64,000 nt of DNA from Isoetes taiwanensis (Eukaryota; Streptophyta; Lycopodiopsida; Isoetales; Isoetaceae), in NCBI GenBank assembly GCA_021234155.1, contig JAJEKV010000018.1:13309552-13373551 (forward strand), written 5' to 3'. This document shows, piece by piece, positions 46,271 to 59,000 of the stretch; within the stretch, counting starts at the first letter, position 1; every line of letters begins with the position of its first letter. The translations under genes were made by a program, and so were the position numbers. Below the pieces are notes generated by a model. It did no database searches. It saw nothing but the letters and a program-made list of their open reading frames with translations, and was not told where the DNA came from.

Positions 46271-47076
46271 TACATAGAGTGTATCGTTGCACACTGTTTA
46301 TGTATTTGGTATTGCTGCAGTCATGCTATTCCTCAACATTCCACATTGGAAAGCAGCCTTTGGTGTTTTTTTCCACAAGGGACGTTAGGGGAAATGTTTC
46401 AATTTGGCCTCATCCCCTCCTTTTAAGATCCATTTGCATGAGAACCCATAAGCCCCATCTACATTGCCATGCTTTCACAGTAGCTCAAGTATAAATGACC
46501 TTGCATACTTCAACCAGATTTTGGCTATGAATTTCAAGTGCCTCTTGAAACATCTTGCAAAAATCCAAACCTGGGCAATGTATCTCTAAACAGGCTCATA
46601 TGATCAATACTTTGTGTTTCTTATTTACTGCCCTTGGAACAATGCCATCAAATTCACTTTTTATAGACTTCTAATCAAATAAATTTGTCCCCAGAAATGG
46701 TCTCATCATACCCTAATCAACTCCAGAAAATGATGCTAAGACTTGCTACCAGTACTCGCGGACAAGCGTGACAGTGTGATGCCAACAGTAGAAAACCAAG
46801 GGAACATCGTTCATCTGTGGGTACATTCGCACCAATGATTAAGATAAGTTAAATTATGGGTCTTAATGGAGTTTACATTCGCACCACTAGTTAAATTAGC
46901 ATATAGTTAAGAAACTCTTTTTGCATACCTTATAGCATTTTTAGCATACTTGAACTGAAGCCCTTGATGTGGAGAATATTAATATCTAGCATAATAACAA
47001 ATGCTTTCTTTTGTATTTTTGTATGCTTTTCAATATGGTTTTGCTTAGTAGTGTATTCGATCAGATGTACTGATGT
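46271..47076. other. no gene recognised
   Basis: Short frames only. A TTCGCACCA phrase recurs at 46827 and 46875. Confidence 0.4.
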
Positions 47077-47428
47077 GTACATCTGCAGTGCGCATACGGT
47101 TGCATTAAATTTAATAGCATTATCCAATGGTTTTAACCAATGTTTCTGAAAACGTGCCCTGCAAGGATTGAGAGTCTCTATTTTAGGGTTAAATTTAAAG
47201 CCTTGGCTAGCTCCATCAAGAAGTGGAAGCAGCCCATTCCTGCTGCCGTATTAATGCGTACATTTGGAGTGCGCATACGGTTGCATTAAATTTAATAGCA
47301 TTATCCAATGGTTTTAACCAATGTTTCTGAAAACGTGCCCTGCAAGGATCGAGAGTCTCTATTTTAGGGTTAAACTTAAAGCCTTGGCTAGCCCCATCGA
47401 GAAGTGGAAGCAACCCATTCTTGCTACC
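47077..47428. repeat. tandem duplication, period 181 bp, two copies
   Basis: 47077-47257 and 47258-47428 are nearly identical, for example GCGCATACGGTTGCATTAAA at 47090 and 47271 and GTTTTAACCAATGTTTCTGA in both. No recognised coding content. A T run at 47511-47533 follows downstream. Confidence 0.85.
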
Positions 47429-48440
47429 ATTAGATTTACAGTTTCGCGGACAAATGTGTCAAAGCTGCTTTCACAGCAAGCACCTCTTCCGGCAACTACT
47501 CAATTCAGTTTTTTTTTTTTTTTTTTTTTTTTTAAGATGCTTAAAACTAGGCACTCATGCTTCCTGCTTATGGAAAAAGATAATGGGAATAAAGGTTTCT
47601 TCTTTTAATTATTTCCAAAAAAGAAAATAGTTATTATCCACTGTAAAAAGGGTTTTTTTTGTAAAACTTTCGGAAAGTATCTAACCATGGTATACATATA
47701 CTAGTAGAATAAATGTGAATTTAGGGATCTTTTATCATGTAAGTGCCAATAATGTTCTGTGAACAGTTATCCTTTGAAGATGATATCCTGATACTTAATG
47801 CTTGGCTGCGCATGGTAACTAGGTATATTTCGGCTGTAAAGAATATTCGATGGTTGGTTGCACCACATGTTGCATATACATGGTGGTATGTTAGGCTTTT
47901 CTTTTTCATATATTTGTATGATATAAAGAGTGAGAAAAACATCATTGTCATAAATACATGATTTTAAGGTTAAACATTTAAGTAGTGGAGTTTAGTATAT
48001 CGTTCATCCTATTCATAAAATAGTTTTCATTTTTCTGGATCAGAACCTTGGTCCCCTGCTAGTCTACCCTAATTCCAGTAGGTATACACTGGTGATAAGA
48101 GAGCGACCTGATAAGCGTGGGACCTGGGCTACTCCTCGGCCACTGGAAGCTTTATACATTCTCGGCATGATATGAATCTGGCTATGGTGCTTGCTAATGT
48201 TTCTGGCACAAGATACTAGAAGGTTTCTCCCTTTCGGGAATGGATATGACGGTTGCTCTGACATTATCTTCTGGCACAAGGCAAGTCTTTGTTTCAATAA
48301 AATAAAATTTAGGGTAGCTTGTAAAGCTGGTGTACAGGATTTGTATGATATCTTTCACATGCCTGAGGTGGTAGCACCATTTATACTGTGTACTCTAGTC
48401 AGTATCTTTTCCCACCGAGAATTCTAGTGTTGTTTAAGAC
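47429..48440. other. region upstream of the acidic two-exon gene
   Basis: A frame at 47743-47886 (LSFEDDILILNAWLRMVTRY) ends at a donor-like GTATGTTAGG, and 48029 onward follows an acceptor-like GATCAG. These could be upstream exons of the next gene, but stops near 48175 and uncertain phase leave this open. Confidence 0.3.
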
Positions 48441-50182
48441 ATGGATAGATATGAATATAACTCAGATGGAGGCTCTGTTAGTTCAGATTCTGATGGCCAT
48501 TTGATTGAGGACGAATTATATTATTTATCCATTCAAGAGTCATCTAGGATAATGGAGGAGATGCATATCAGAAATGCTAATAGGCAAAAATGCCCTCTAC
48601 AAGAAGAGCAAGGTTGCAATTCCAAGAAAAATAATGCCAATTGGGTTAAACATGGTGGCAATAAACAGGGGGGATCTTCCTCAAAGGGCTTTGCCTACAA
48701 CCAGACATTAGACAATGAGTCTGATGGTGAACAAGACGAATATCAGGTTTGATTCATGTTATTTAATGCATTTTATGAAAGGGATGACAGCCTGAAATGA
48801 AGTTAATACAGTCTAGCAATATATGGAAAAGAATCAAGGTTGTGGGTACCATTATTAGAGAATATCCTGGTTCATGGGTGGGATATGGTCTCTTTTTATA
48901 TGATTATGTAAAGCTTAGTAGGCTTTAAGCTGAGAATATATATGCTTTGTAAATTAAACTCTTCGTTCTGTCCATTCTTGATGCTTTTAGAGTTACGAAT
49001 GGTGAAGAAACGGGAAACCAGCTGTACCTTTTGGCCCTTGCTATACTACCATTTTCATGCTAATATAGTACTGATTGGCTGCAGGTACTTGGTTTCTCTT
49101 CTATTTGTTGCCTTTTTGTTGTTTTCTGAATTAAGGGCTTGAGGATGGACGATTGTTGTTCTATAAAGGATGAATCATCAGTGTGTACAAGTAATATCTA
49201 CCCTCTTTAGTATGGAACTGGTCGATATGAAGTGATGATGCTGATGAAGTGTAGGGATTGACCTCGATAGATGTTCCTGCTAGTTGACTGAAGTTAAGGC
49301 TAGCTGTGACTGGGTTTTTTAAGATACTTCTGTTCATTGGTCTTACCAGTGACTTTTGTATCCCAAATTTTGATATTAGCCCATGTGTATTAATATTATA
49401 CTCTATTCATGACGCATATTAAGTTTCTTCACCTTTAGCTGGTGTACACCTGCATTATATTCCAGGAGAGAGAGATGCAGATTCCACTAATCTTACCTAC
49501 ATGCAAAAAAGATCTAGCTGACCTTGGCTACAACAGCATCAAAATTGAGTGCCCCAGTTATGCTGTCCAGACTGTACTGGGTTGTATAAAGGATATTAAG
49601 ACACATGAGTATATCTTACAAAGAGAGAACGCCAGAAAGGCAGATGAGTTCTCTATTATAGCACATCTGGGTTTTAGCGAATGGATTACAGTGGCACCTC
49701 GGATCAATAAAGCTGGGGACAATTGGGACAGCATATATCTAGTTATTAATTCTATTTATGACTCACTACCCGACAAAATATTCCATTGGACAGAGGAGGA
49801 AGAGGCATGCAGAAAGCAATTTTATATTGGCCTCAAAGCCTTGAATGCTGCTAATAAAATCAAGAAGAATGGGGAAAAGCCTTTGATATTCAATGAAAGT
49901 ATTGAAGATGAGGAAGATCCTTTTGGGGACAATCTCCTATCAGAAGAAGATAAAATCACTTATCAGGTTGTTCTATATGGCATCCCAGCTGGGATGGAAC
50001 CCATTCAGAGGCTTGGCAAAGACCACAAAGATTATTGGGATGAGGCTAGGACGCTTGGAGATGTGGATGAAAACTTTGTTGAGGGGCAAGATGATGAGTA
50101 TAGGCCTGAGGCAATTGTTGATGTGCCTAGGACTTCTTACATTTCTTTGGATACCATAAACTATACAATGGCAGTTGGATGA
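48441..50182 (+). CDS. unrecognised acidic protein, two exons, 340 aa
   Basis: Exon 1 48441-48746 (102 codons) and exon 2 49466-50182 (239 codons with stop) join in phase across a 719-bp GT-AG intron (TATCAG|GTTTGA ... TTCCAG|GAGAGA). Exon 1 is polar and rich in Ser, Asp and Asn. Exon 2 has a more folded look: PLILPTCKKDLADLGYNSIK, FSEWITVAPRINKAGDNWDS, then an acidic stretch (SIEDEEDPFGDNLLSEEDK) and VVLYGIPAGMEPIQRLGKDH. There is no signal peptide or membrane segment. I recognise no family. It may be lineage-specific or transposon-associated. GGAGGCA/TGCCTCC and GGTTGCCCC/GGGGCAATCC hairpins follow the stop at 50185-50262. Confidence 0.55.
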
Positions 50183-51718
50183 GTGGAGGCATTTTTTGCC
50201 TCCTTGTAAATATTCTTTCTTTCGTTGATCATGTTTTTGGGTTGCCCCTAGGGGGGCAATCCCTTGTTTGTGTGGGTTTTTGGCATATTCTTGATATATG
50301 CCAGTATATTCCTAGAATATGCAGAAAACTGCTACAAACTTGCTACTGCCAATAAACTGGTGGTCACCCCTGTTGCTGGGGGCCGCTTTTCGAACTGTCT
50401 AACTGGCTGTGTATTTCTGCCTGTGAAGAAGCGTGCAATCACAAGAAGGAGAAGCGTGCCCATGCCCAGCTGCTTCATACCACGTTTCTTCACGCCGAAA
50501 AAGCAACCAGTAAGTTTCTCGCATCGAGTTCTTCTTTTACTGTATTATGGAATCTGCTTCTTTCATTCTTAGATTTTAGAAAATAATATCGTCTGAAAAA
50601 AGGAAACAATTCTGCTTACAATCTTGTATCGACGGAAACGGCCTCCAAAACTAATTGACCATGCCTGTTGAAGCAGCTTGGAATGTTCTTGTGGGATGCA
50701 AAGAACATGCATAAGTAGTCTCCAACCTCTACAAAGGTTAAGGTCAGCCTTGGACAGCCAAATGTTAGACTAAATGTGATTTAGGCTCAAACCTCAGAGG
50801 GACATAGCCAACTGAAACTATATCATTTCTAGAACCAGAAGTTATGTAGTTTTGGAGCGATCTGTTTCAGCCATTCTAGGACTAAAGGTTGGCTTACAAA
50901 CTGCGCGTAGGTCAGACATTTCTTTCAATGTGCAGGATCTGCAGTTTATTACTTCTGGCAACTTTGGCAGTTTGCAAAAGCATTGGGCTCCAAGTCTTCC
51001 TTCAGAAGTAATTGGATAGTATAGACAATTATTTGTTTTGTTACACAAGTTTCAGACAATATTCAATGGGGTATAAATTCTTTGCACTGTCACATGACTT
51101 TGTAGGCAGCACTTCTTTCTTGGCTGTCTGGTGCTACTTGTATGTACAATTCTGCTTTTGGGAATGCAAAAGCAAATGCTGCACAGGGTGAAGAATGATT
51201 AAGACTAGTGCTTTTATATTGTACTTTTCCATGTTTCTGTTTGCATGTACCAAAAAATGAAGCTTTTTTGAAGTCCATTGGATTTGTTTTCATGCTCTCA
51301 TCATCTGCCCTCTTGAAATGACCCAAGCACAAGGTAAATAGCGAATAAGGAGCATTTGTTTAACTCAATGTTGCCTCCATGAATATCTTAATGTTAATTT
51401 ATTCTTTGTTTGTAAGGTTGTCCCAAGTGCATATGCACAAAAAAGGATTGGGTTTGCCTTAATCATGCCTTGTTGCTAGTTCTTTTTTTACTTTGCTACC
51501 ACGCTTACTAAATTCAAAACTAAATTGAACCACTGAAATGTTTGTTTGCCTTCCTTTGTAATATTAAAGCAACTACCTCCTTGCAAGTTCCTTCCATGTG
51601 TAGAACCTCACAGTTTGGTTCTACTTACATAGATTGGTGTCTAATTACATAAATTCTCTTATCAATGAGACAACCTTATCTTTTTTAGGAGTTTGATCAC
51701 ACAAATGACTCCAAATGA
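50183..51718. other. 3' flank, no gene recognised
   Basis: Contains two small hairpins just after 50183 and otherwise short frames. Confidence 0.4.
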
Positions 51719-51864
51719 TTTCAAATCACCAAGCACCCCATACATGGATTAAAGCTCGAACAATTTCTATACTAAACATAATAAACAACAATTTCAAATC
51801 ACCAAGCACCCCATACATAGATTAAAGCTCAAACAATTTCTATACTATACATAATAAACAACAA
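51719..51864. repeat. tandem duplication, period 73 bp, two copies
   Basis: 51719-51791 and 51792-51864 share CAAATCACCAAGCACCCCAT and AACAATTTCTATACTA with a few substitutions. Confidence 0.85.
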
Positions 51865-52138
51865 TGTTCATTACATCTAGCTAACACACCTCTATACTCT
51901 TGAAGACTAAGCACATTGAACAATGTTTACCAACAAAAATGACCTAGTAATGTATAGCCTATAAACATATTGAACAATGTGTACGACAACCCAATAATGC
52001 TCCCTCTGACTCACTATGTGTTCATAAATAGGCTTCAATGACTAACATCAAATTTGCAACCATTGAATGTGCCTAGAAAACATTTTTATCAAGTATCATA
52101 TCTGCAATGAATGTTACTCTTTTGAATATGAACAGACA

Positions 52139-54525
52139 TTAGCTCCTGCGCTTGCAGGTATTTTGGATTACCCAACTCTTCAAGAGCGTAATGCAGCATT
52201 TGCTGATACTTTGCTTACTTCTGCTGTCTCTTGCTTTGGTACACGCACTTCTGGTGTTGCTCATGCTGGTAGGAAATCCTTTCCTAGAAATGCCTGGTTT
52301 GATGAAGACTGCAAGCAGCTTAAAAAACAATTGCGAATGATAGTTGAGCCAGATACGCGACATAATGCCATTCAGAATTATAAGTCTGTTTTGAAACGCA
52401 AGAAGGCACGCTTTGTTGCTGAGCATCAGAAGCAAATGTTTGAATTACCGCTTTCGTGAGCCTCGGACCTTCGGCGCCAAAATATTATATCGACCACCTC
52501 CTACCCTTGGACATATTTCTATGCAAAGAATGGGATGAGCGATTGGTCCACTTATATGATCATCCCGTGGTCCTTAATTACGTGCCTCCTTTGGTAGGTG
52601 ATATTCTTCAATTCACGAGGAGGAAAGTCAAAGAAGGACTGCGACATCTATCTAATGGCAAGTCTCCTGATCTTCAAGGTTTGCAAGCGAGAATTGCTTA
52701 AATGGGGGTCCGCTATTGCTTCCAATCATCACTACTCTTTTAAATCAAGCTTTGCAAGAAGGCTTGCCGTAAAACTTGGGCGTCAAGAAGGTCGCACCAA
52801 TTTACAAAGCGGTGATAAGCATGACCCTTCTAATTATCGCATGATCATGGTAAGTTCCATATTTTCAAAGCTCTTAGCCAGTCTTCTTGAGAAGCGATTG
52901 ACATCATGGGCGTAACATACTTGGTGTATGCGTCTTTGTAGGGACGGCGGGGCTTTAAGTCCATGCCATTCTACAATAGACCATATTTTCACATTCGCGC
53001 ATGCTTATTGAACATAGTCGGTTTGAAACAAGACCTCTATATATGCTTTGTGGATTTTACTTCTGCTTTTGATACAAAGATTACGCGAGCTTCTTTGGCG
53101 GTGCGCACTTCTGGGTTCCACAAGATCTTCAAAATGCGCTTTATCGGCTCTATGAAAGGGTTTTGCTAAATTTCCAAAGATCGGTACTCAAATCACTAGC
53201 AATATTGGAGTTAAATTCGGGGGTTGCCCTTTATCTCCTACACTCTTTGGCTTGTACATTGATCAATTGGAAGAATGGCTTGATAATCATGGCGGAGGGT
53301 CCACATTTGGCACACTATATCATTAGGCAACTTATGTATGCCGATGATGTTTCACTTCGCGCACATACATTTGCTAGTATGCGGCAACATTTACATGCTC
53401 GCATAGTTTTGTAAGAATACAGTCTGGCGTGTTAATCTCCAAAAGACCAAGCTTTTGGTAGTTCAATCTTCTCGTCACAATGTTCCCCCTATGTACTATG
53501 ATAGCCGCGAAGTTGAAGTTATAGATAGCTACAAGTATCTTGGTGTAGAATTCTGTAAGAACACACTTTGGGAACAGTGTATTACCAAGCGGGTGGCTGC
53601 TGGATGGAGAGCACTCTATGCAATGCAAAACAATTGTTTTCGCGCAGAAATTCATGATTGGCCACGGAAAGCCCACTTGTTTCGGGCTTTGGTAGAGCCT
53701 GTTTTACTGTATGGCTCTGAAGTGTGGGGGCACGCCATTAGTGCTAGTGCTTGGGAGAGCTTGGGCCGGGTGCAAAAAGTCCTTTCTCACTTACGCCCTC
53801 GGAGTTAAAACAACGGTGCCCTATGCTATTCTTTTTTAAGAGAGCGGGTTTTTGGCCTCTTCAACATTACGCCATGAAGCGCCATCTCCACTATATCTAT
53901 CCAAAGGTGCACCACATGGATGATGTTAGATATCCTGTTCTTGCACTTGCCATGGTTGAATCTCCTCAACGTTTGAAACGATGTTGGAAAGAGCATTGCA
54001 CTACATGGTTTGCCCGTTGGGCTGTGCAACCAGAGCACTGCCTGATGCTTGCCAGTTCTGATCCTGAGCTTTTGCAACAATATCTCAATGGTTGTTTTTC
54101 TCAAAAGATATGGGACGCAGTTACTTTGGCCCAAGTGAAAAACCGGTCATTATCATGCACACATAAATCCCACCTTAGCACCGGGGCCCCAAGCTTATTT
54201 GCTTGCTTCATTGTCCAGAACAAGCTTGTAGCTATTGCATCAATTAAGCACGAGGGGTCCCAGTGCTACGGATTGAGACAGGTAGATGGGAGCGGCCGCA
54301 ATTGCCGTGAGAAGCGAGACTATGTGCCTGTTGCCAGTTACAGGTTATTGAAGATGAAAGCCATACTCTTCTGAGTTGCCCTGCTTTTGAGATAGTCCGG
54401 AATCATTTTTTGACCTCAGCATTCCATTCCACGCTTCCACAACTTCTCAGAGCACCATCTGTGCATGACTTGGCATTATACATACTTGAGGTTCTAGATA
54501 AACGTCAGCAATTACTGAGCCCTCA
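52139..54525 (+). pseudogene. LINE reverse transcriptase (decayed)
   Basis: The linker before RT reads WFDEDCKQLKKQLRMI and KSVLKRKKARFVAEHQKQ (52290-52440). RT blocks follow in changing frames: EGLRHLSNGKSPDLQGLQA (52635-52690), DKHDPSNYRMIMVSSIFSKL (motif before A), FVDFTSAFD (motif A, 53047-53073), GGCPLSPTLFGLYIDQLEEW (motif B, about 53220-53280) and QLMYADDVSL (motif C, 53328-53357). The post-RT part has YKYLGVEF and EPVLLYGSEVWG (53530-53735). A C-terminal RTGRW and Cys-rich block lies near 54265-54400. At least five frameshifts are visible, so it is inactive. Confidence 0.8.
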
Positions 54526-54683
54526 GTAGTCATTATCTCCGCTTGTCTAGTATCATCATTACTGCAAAGGTTTTTCCCTTGAAAACCTTTCGAGGCAGAA
54601 GTTTTTTAATCCTAGTAGTAATGACTGTACTAGCCCATTGTATGGGTCCCATGACCTATTGGTCTCCGTGGACGTTAAAAAAA

Positions 54684-54705
54684 CTATTCTATTCTATTCT
54701 ATTCT
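54684..54705 (+). repeat. (ATTCT)n LINE tail
   Basis: Four pentanucleotide units directly after GGACGTTAAAAAAA. Confidence 0.85.
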
Positions 54706-54881
54706 TTCATGAAGAATCGCCTTGTGAGCTATAAAAGCCTTTGATCTTTGTTGCTATTTCGCCACATTTGCTAATCTCATTTTAATAATATTCGCCAAAA
54801 TTTTTACATCTCTTAGGGCTAGAAAATAATTAGACACAACACTATGTCTCACCATCTATTCTTCGGATGTCCCTTGGTGAA

Positions 54882-56055
54882 GCAGTCACTTGGTCATTGT
54901 GTCCCTTTTGGGAAAGCTTCGTTAAAACCTCTTCTTCCTTGGAGTCTCTTTTATCAGCTATGCCCGTTTCCTAATGCCTCCCTTTTTTTGAAAGGCTTGC
55001 TGGAGTCTTGGGAGACAGTACGAACCTTATTTTGTATTGATCAAGCTGCATGTTATCGGTTGAGAGCCCCTTGTTGGTGGATACCTGTGGAAAATAATCT
55101 CCCACTTTGTGCCTCAGTTCATCCATTAACTCAACGGCGCTGGAGGTTAGCATGCATCTTAACACTTGCAGCATGGTACGATTCTGGCCAGTTAGCGACT
55201 TGGCAGGTCTTTCAAACAAAATTCTTATTGTCTCGATGGGATAGACCTATTTGGCAAAAGGTTGCTAGTAATCTGCCATTGGTTGCTCCAGAGGCTATCG
55301 AAGGGTGCATGTGGGTTTCCCACCAGAGTGTTCACGAGCATAGGCTTGTGAATTCTATGTATAGGCTGCTTGTCAATGGTGATATCCTTCCGCCATCCAC
55401 TAAGTGGTCCCTTCAGCTCTCACCTCCTAGTTGGAGACGTATGTGAACTTGGGCCTGGGATAAACTACTCCATCCTAAGGTGGCTGTGCTTTGGTGGCAG
55501 ATGTTTCACAGATGCCCTCGGGTGAATGTGCTTGTCCACAGATTTGATCCTCGAGTGTCAACACTCTCCCACTGTGCAAGCAAAGGGACGAGACCATTGA
55601 GCATTGTTTCTTTTTATGTGATCATCTCCAGCCTGTTTGGTCTTGGTTGCTTTCTCTTTTTCATGTGACATTGACAAGTCAGCAAGTGCTTCTGGCTATT
55701 TATCCGGATACTTGGAATAAGGGGCGGAGCAAGCATTTCATTTGGCATCAGGATGGTTGTTGTGGTCCATCTGGAAGCGCAGAAGATTGTGTATCTTTCA
55801 GGGTTTGGATATTCCTCCTGCAGTAGTCCTCCGAGACGCACAAGCTAGAATCGCTAAGGCCTATCATTGTTTTTCACTTGCTCCTGCTAAGCGACAATTG
55901 ATATTTGAGTCCTATTTGAGTGTGTTGTCTTATGCATAGGTTGATGGTTCTATTCAGTGGATCATGATTATCCTCTGAAATTTTATTCCCGCCTCTGCAT
56001 TTGTATCTGGCTTTTGGTTTGTGTTTTAATAAAGTTTGACGTTCTTCAAAAAAAA
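54882..56055 (+). mobile_element. 5'-truncated LINE copy with 26-27 bp target duplication
   Basis: A 1.17-kb 3' part of the same LINE family as 15090-20663, here on the plus strand. TCTATTCTTCGGATGTCC continuing to TTGGTGAA lies at 54855-54881 and again at 56056-56081 (one C shorter), flanking the insert. Coding remnants include SLGHCVPFGKASLKPLLPWS (54881 onward) and FESYLSVLSYA ending at 55939. The 3' end is AATAAAGTTTGACGTTCTTC followed by an A run. A few frameshifts are present. The last 8 bases of the left duplication also match the LINE. Confidence 0.9.
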
Positions 56056-56081
56056 TCTATTCTTCGGATGTCCTTGGTGAA

Positions 56082-59000
56082 AGTACTCGTCTAGTACAAG
56101 TGATCCAGTGTTGCGGCATGATATTCAAAGAGTAAACTTTTCTGGATTTATTTCCTCATTCTGCATACCTTTGAAATTTTGGAAAACATAACAAGGCAGG
56201 CTCATACATGTGCACATTATTCTGAGTGGTGTTACAAGTGGATGATTTCATAAGGAGTATTTTACTGAAGGTCTATGTCAAATGTGACACTCTACAAGAG
56301 ACAAGTTTAATGTATTGTGGGTTTGCTTTAAGACTCTCACAATATGCTTTAACACGATGACATCCAATGCATTCTCAATTATCTGAAAAGTATTTGCCCA
56401 ATCAAGAGATGTAGAATATGGCAAAATGTACATGAACAATTAGTTAAAGTGGTTCTCTTATGGATGCAGTTGTGCGCTTGAACTTTATGAAGAATACAAC
56501 ATGCAGTATCAAGCATTCTAAAAGTGTCCACCTTGGCGCAAGACAAGTGATACATTGGCATGTTATTTAGCAAGGGCTATCCTCCTGAGTTAAAATCGTG
56601 CCCTTGTTGACATGTACACCAAATGTGATGGTAGTAAGAACATAACATCATAGTGTCACTCAGATTATTCACAAAACAGGCATGCACTTCATGCGCTACA
56701 ACTTCTTATGATGACGCAGTAATAGAGAATAAAGCCACAAAAGTTTAGCTTTGCTAGTGTCTTAAATTCTGTGAGAGCATAGGAGCAATAACCAAGCATA
56801 TACACAGCGAGATTCTCAAAAGCATACTACTTTTTAGAATATCCTTATGGACATGTATCTAAATGTTGAAGCACATGGTATTTGAAACATTGAACTGCCG
56901 GAATTGAGCCATGGAACCAGATAGAGTTATATTTGCCTTTAAAGAGGTATCTGGCCATAGATTAGGGCAGGCAGTTATATGAGGAGCTCAACAACTATAT
57001 GTTTCATTCAGATATTACTGTTTGCAACACCTTATTGATATATTGCCAATCATTTTTGGCTGACTTGCAGATCCAGATGTGGTTTCATGGGGTACTTAAT
57101 TGGGGCTATACCAAGGTTCTTAATGGCCAAGTCATTGTTAGCTAGACGATGCCACAAATGCTCCAAGTTTCAGGTGACCATGCTTTTCTGATTAGATGGC
57201 ATTCAGTAGGCTTGCGCTTGTTGCCGCACAGGATTGGTGGATTAGGGCTATCAATTGTGAATGATTTCGACCAATTTCAACAGAAGTATGTAAAATAGAT
57301 GGTCATACTTCTGTTGTTTGCCAAGATGGTACTATTATCGAATTATCATTTGCTGAGTCTGATATACGAATGACTGAATCAGATGCTAAATGGACGAGTC
57401 TGATGGAAAATGGAATCCAAATGGCATTTTGACCTGTTTCCAACCTAATCATCTGGTGACAATGAATACAAGATCTAACAAAACCATATAGCTATGCCAC
57501 TTTAAAGGTCTTGGTCTAAGAAGAAATAGTTGTCTTGTAATATACAAATCAATGATAGTTTTATTGCTGGATCTAACAGCTTGTGACGTATTTTGGTGTA
57601 TCTATGATGAAATTAGCATGAGCCATTCCATGATCATGGCACTCTTGTTTCTTAAAACTCAACCAGTGAAACCTTAAACTTAGGCTGAATGTGAACTTCT
57701 TTGGTCTGCCCCATTGATTCCCATGCTTTTCATACTTTACCACAGTAACTGCTTTGGCCTGGATGTGCCTATTTATCATCACAAGAAGCGAAGAGAATGG
57801 TTGCAAGAAAAATATTAGCCTACTTGAAAAAGGACAACATTTGCAAATAAGCACTACTTGAATTGTTGAGTCAGCTACACAATTATAGTTCATGCACATT
57901 TCTACTAATTCACATTTTTGACAAAGCTCCATGCAATTATGCAAAAACTCACGCATAACAAACCAAAGACAGATTTAAATGAGTCTGCGCTATTTTCCAT
58001 ATGTATATCCATGTCATCTTCAGAGTCCATGCCATGCAAGCAATTTGTTGTTTTGTAACAAACAAACGTCCTTAACTCGTGAATTCTAGAGCCACAATAA
58101 TAAGGAACTCCACATGTGTAAACACAAAACAATAGCAAGTGCTTAATTTATTAAACCATTTTTTAAGCACACAGATGCATTAAAGGACAAGACCTTAAAT
58201 CAATAGCTCTGCTACAAAATAAAGATAGAATTCACACTTTTGCAATCTATGATCTAGAGCCAAATGTAGAATTCATACTTTCCATTTGAAAATGACTTGC
58301 AGACATATGGGCATCGTGAGCACACATTTACAGCAGACTATTATTGAAGCTTTTAACAAATGTTAACAAAAAAAAAACTATGCTATGAAGCTTTACTGCC
58401 AGGACAGCTACACATCATGGAGCTTTCATCATGAAGCTTTCAGTAAAAGGAGCCATGCAAAAGCTTTGTTTATGTTACTTCTCTGATATCAGTGCTTAAG
58501 CACATTGCAGATAGTGTATATATTGTGCCACCAAGCACGTGAAAATTATAGCGCTCAAATGCTCTATTGAATTTGAACTTGCATATTTAAAATGCTTTAG
58601 AAAATCACGTCCTTTCCAAGATTCTTGAAACCCCTACTCTAAAAAAACCATGCTATTATTATGCTAAAAATCATTTACATGACCATGTCAATGGTGACAT
58701 TGGCAATGCAGCTGCACTCATGGCAAAATTCATATTCATTGCCAATATTAACTCCACTAAATGAGTGTGTTTGGATCTATACATAACGCATCTATAATTA
58801 CAAATTCAATAACATTCTATACTCTCCTTAATCGAAACTACGCCAATTCTTGCCACTTGTATATTCATCACAATGTGCAAAGATGTCGATGCATCAAGGT
58901 CTTCCAACAAGCAACCCATTGATGTGTTAGCATCTGTTTAACACCCATCATCAACCATACTAACCCCCAACAAAAAGTATCACAAAGCAACCGCGGCTTC

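Larger units (their letters stand above)
52130..54705 (+). mobile_element. LINE with (ATTCT)n tail, decayed
   Basis: A plus-strand non-LTR element lacking its endonuclease end; the left border near 52130 is approximate. It ends in CTATTCTATTCT repeats at 54684-54705. The 3' untranslated region (about 54530-54683) contains a stem-loop also present in the minus-strand copy at 45776-45910. No target duplication was found. Confidence 0.75.
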
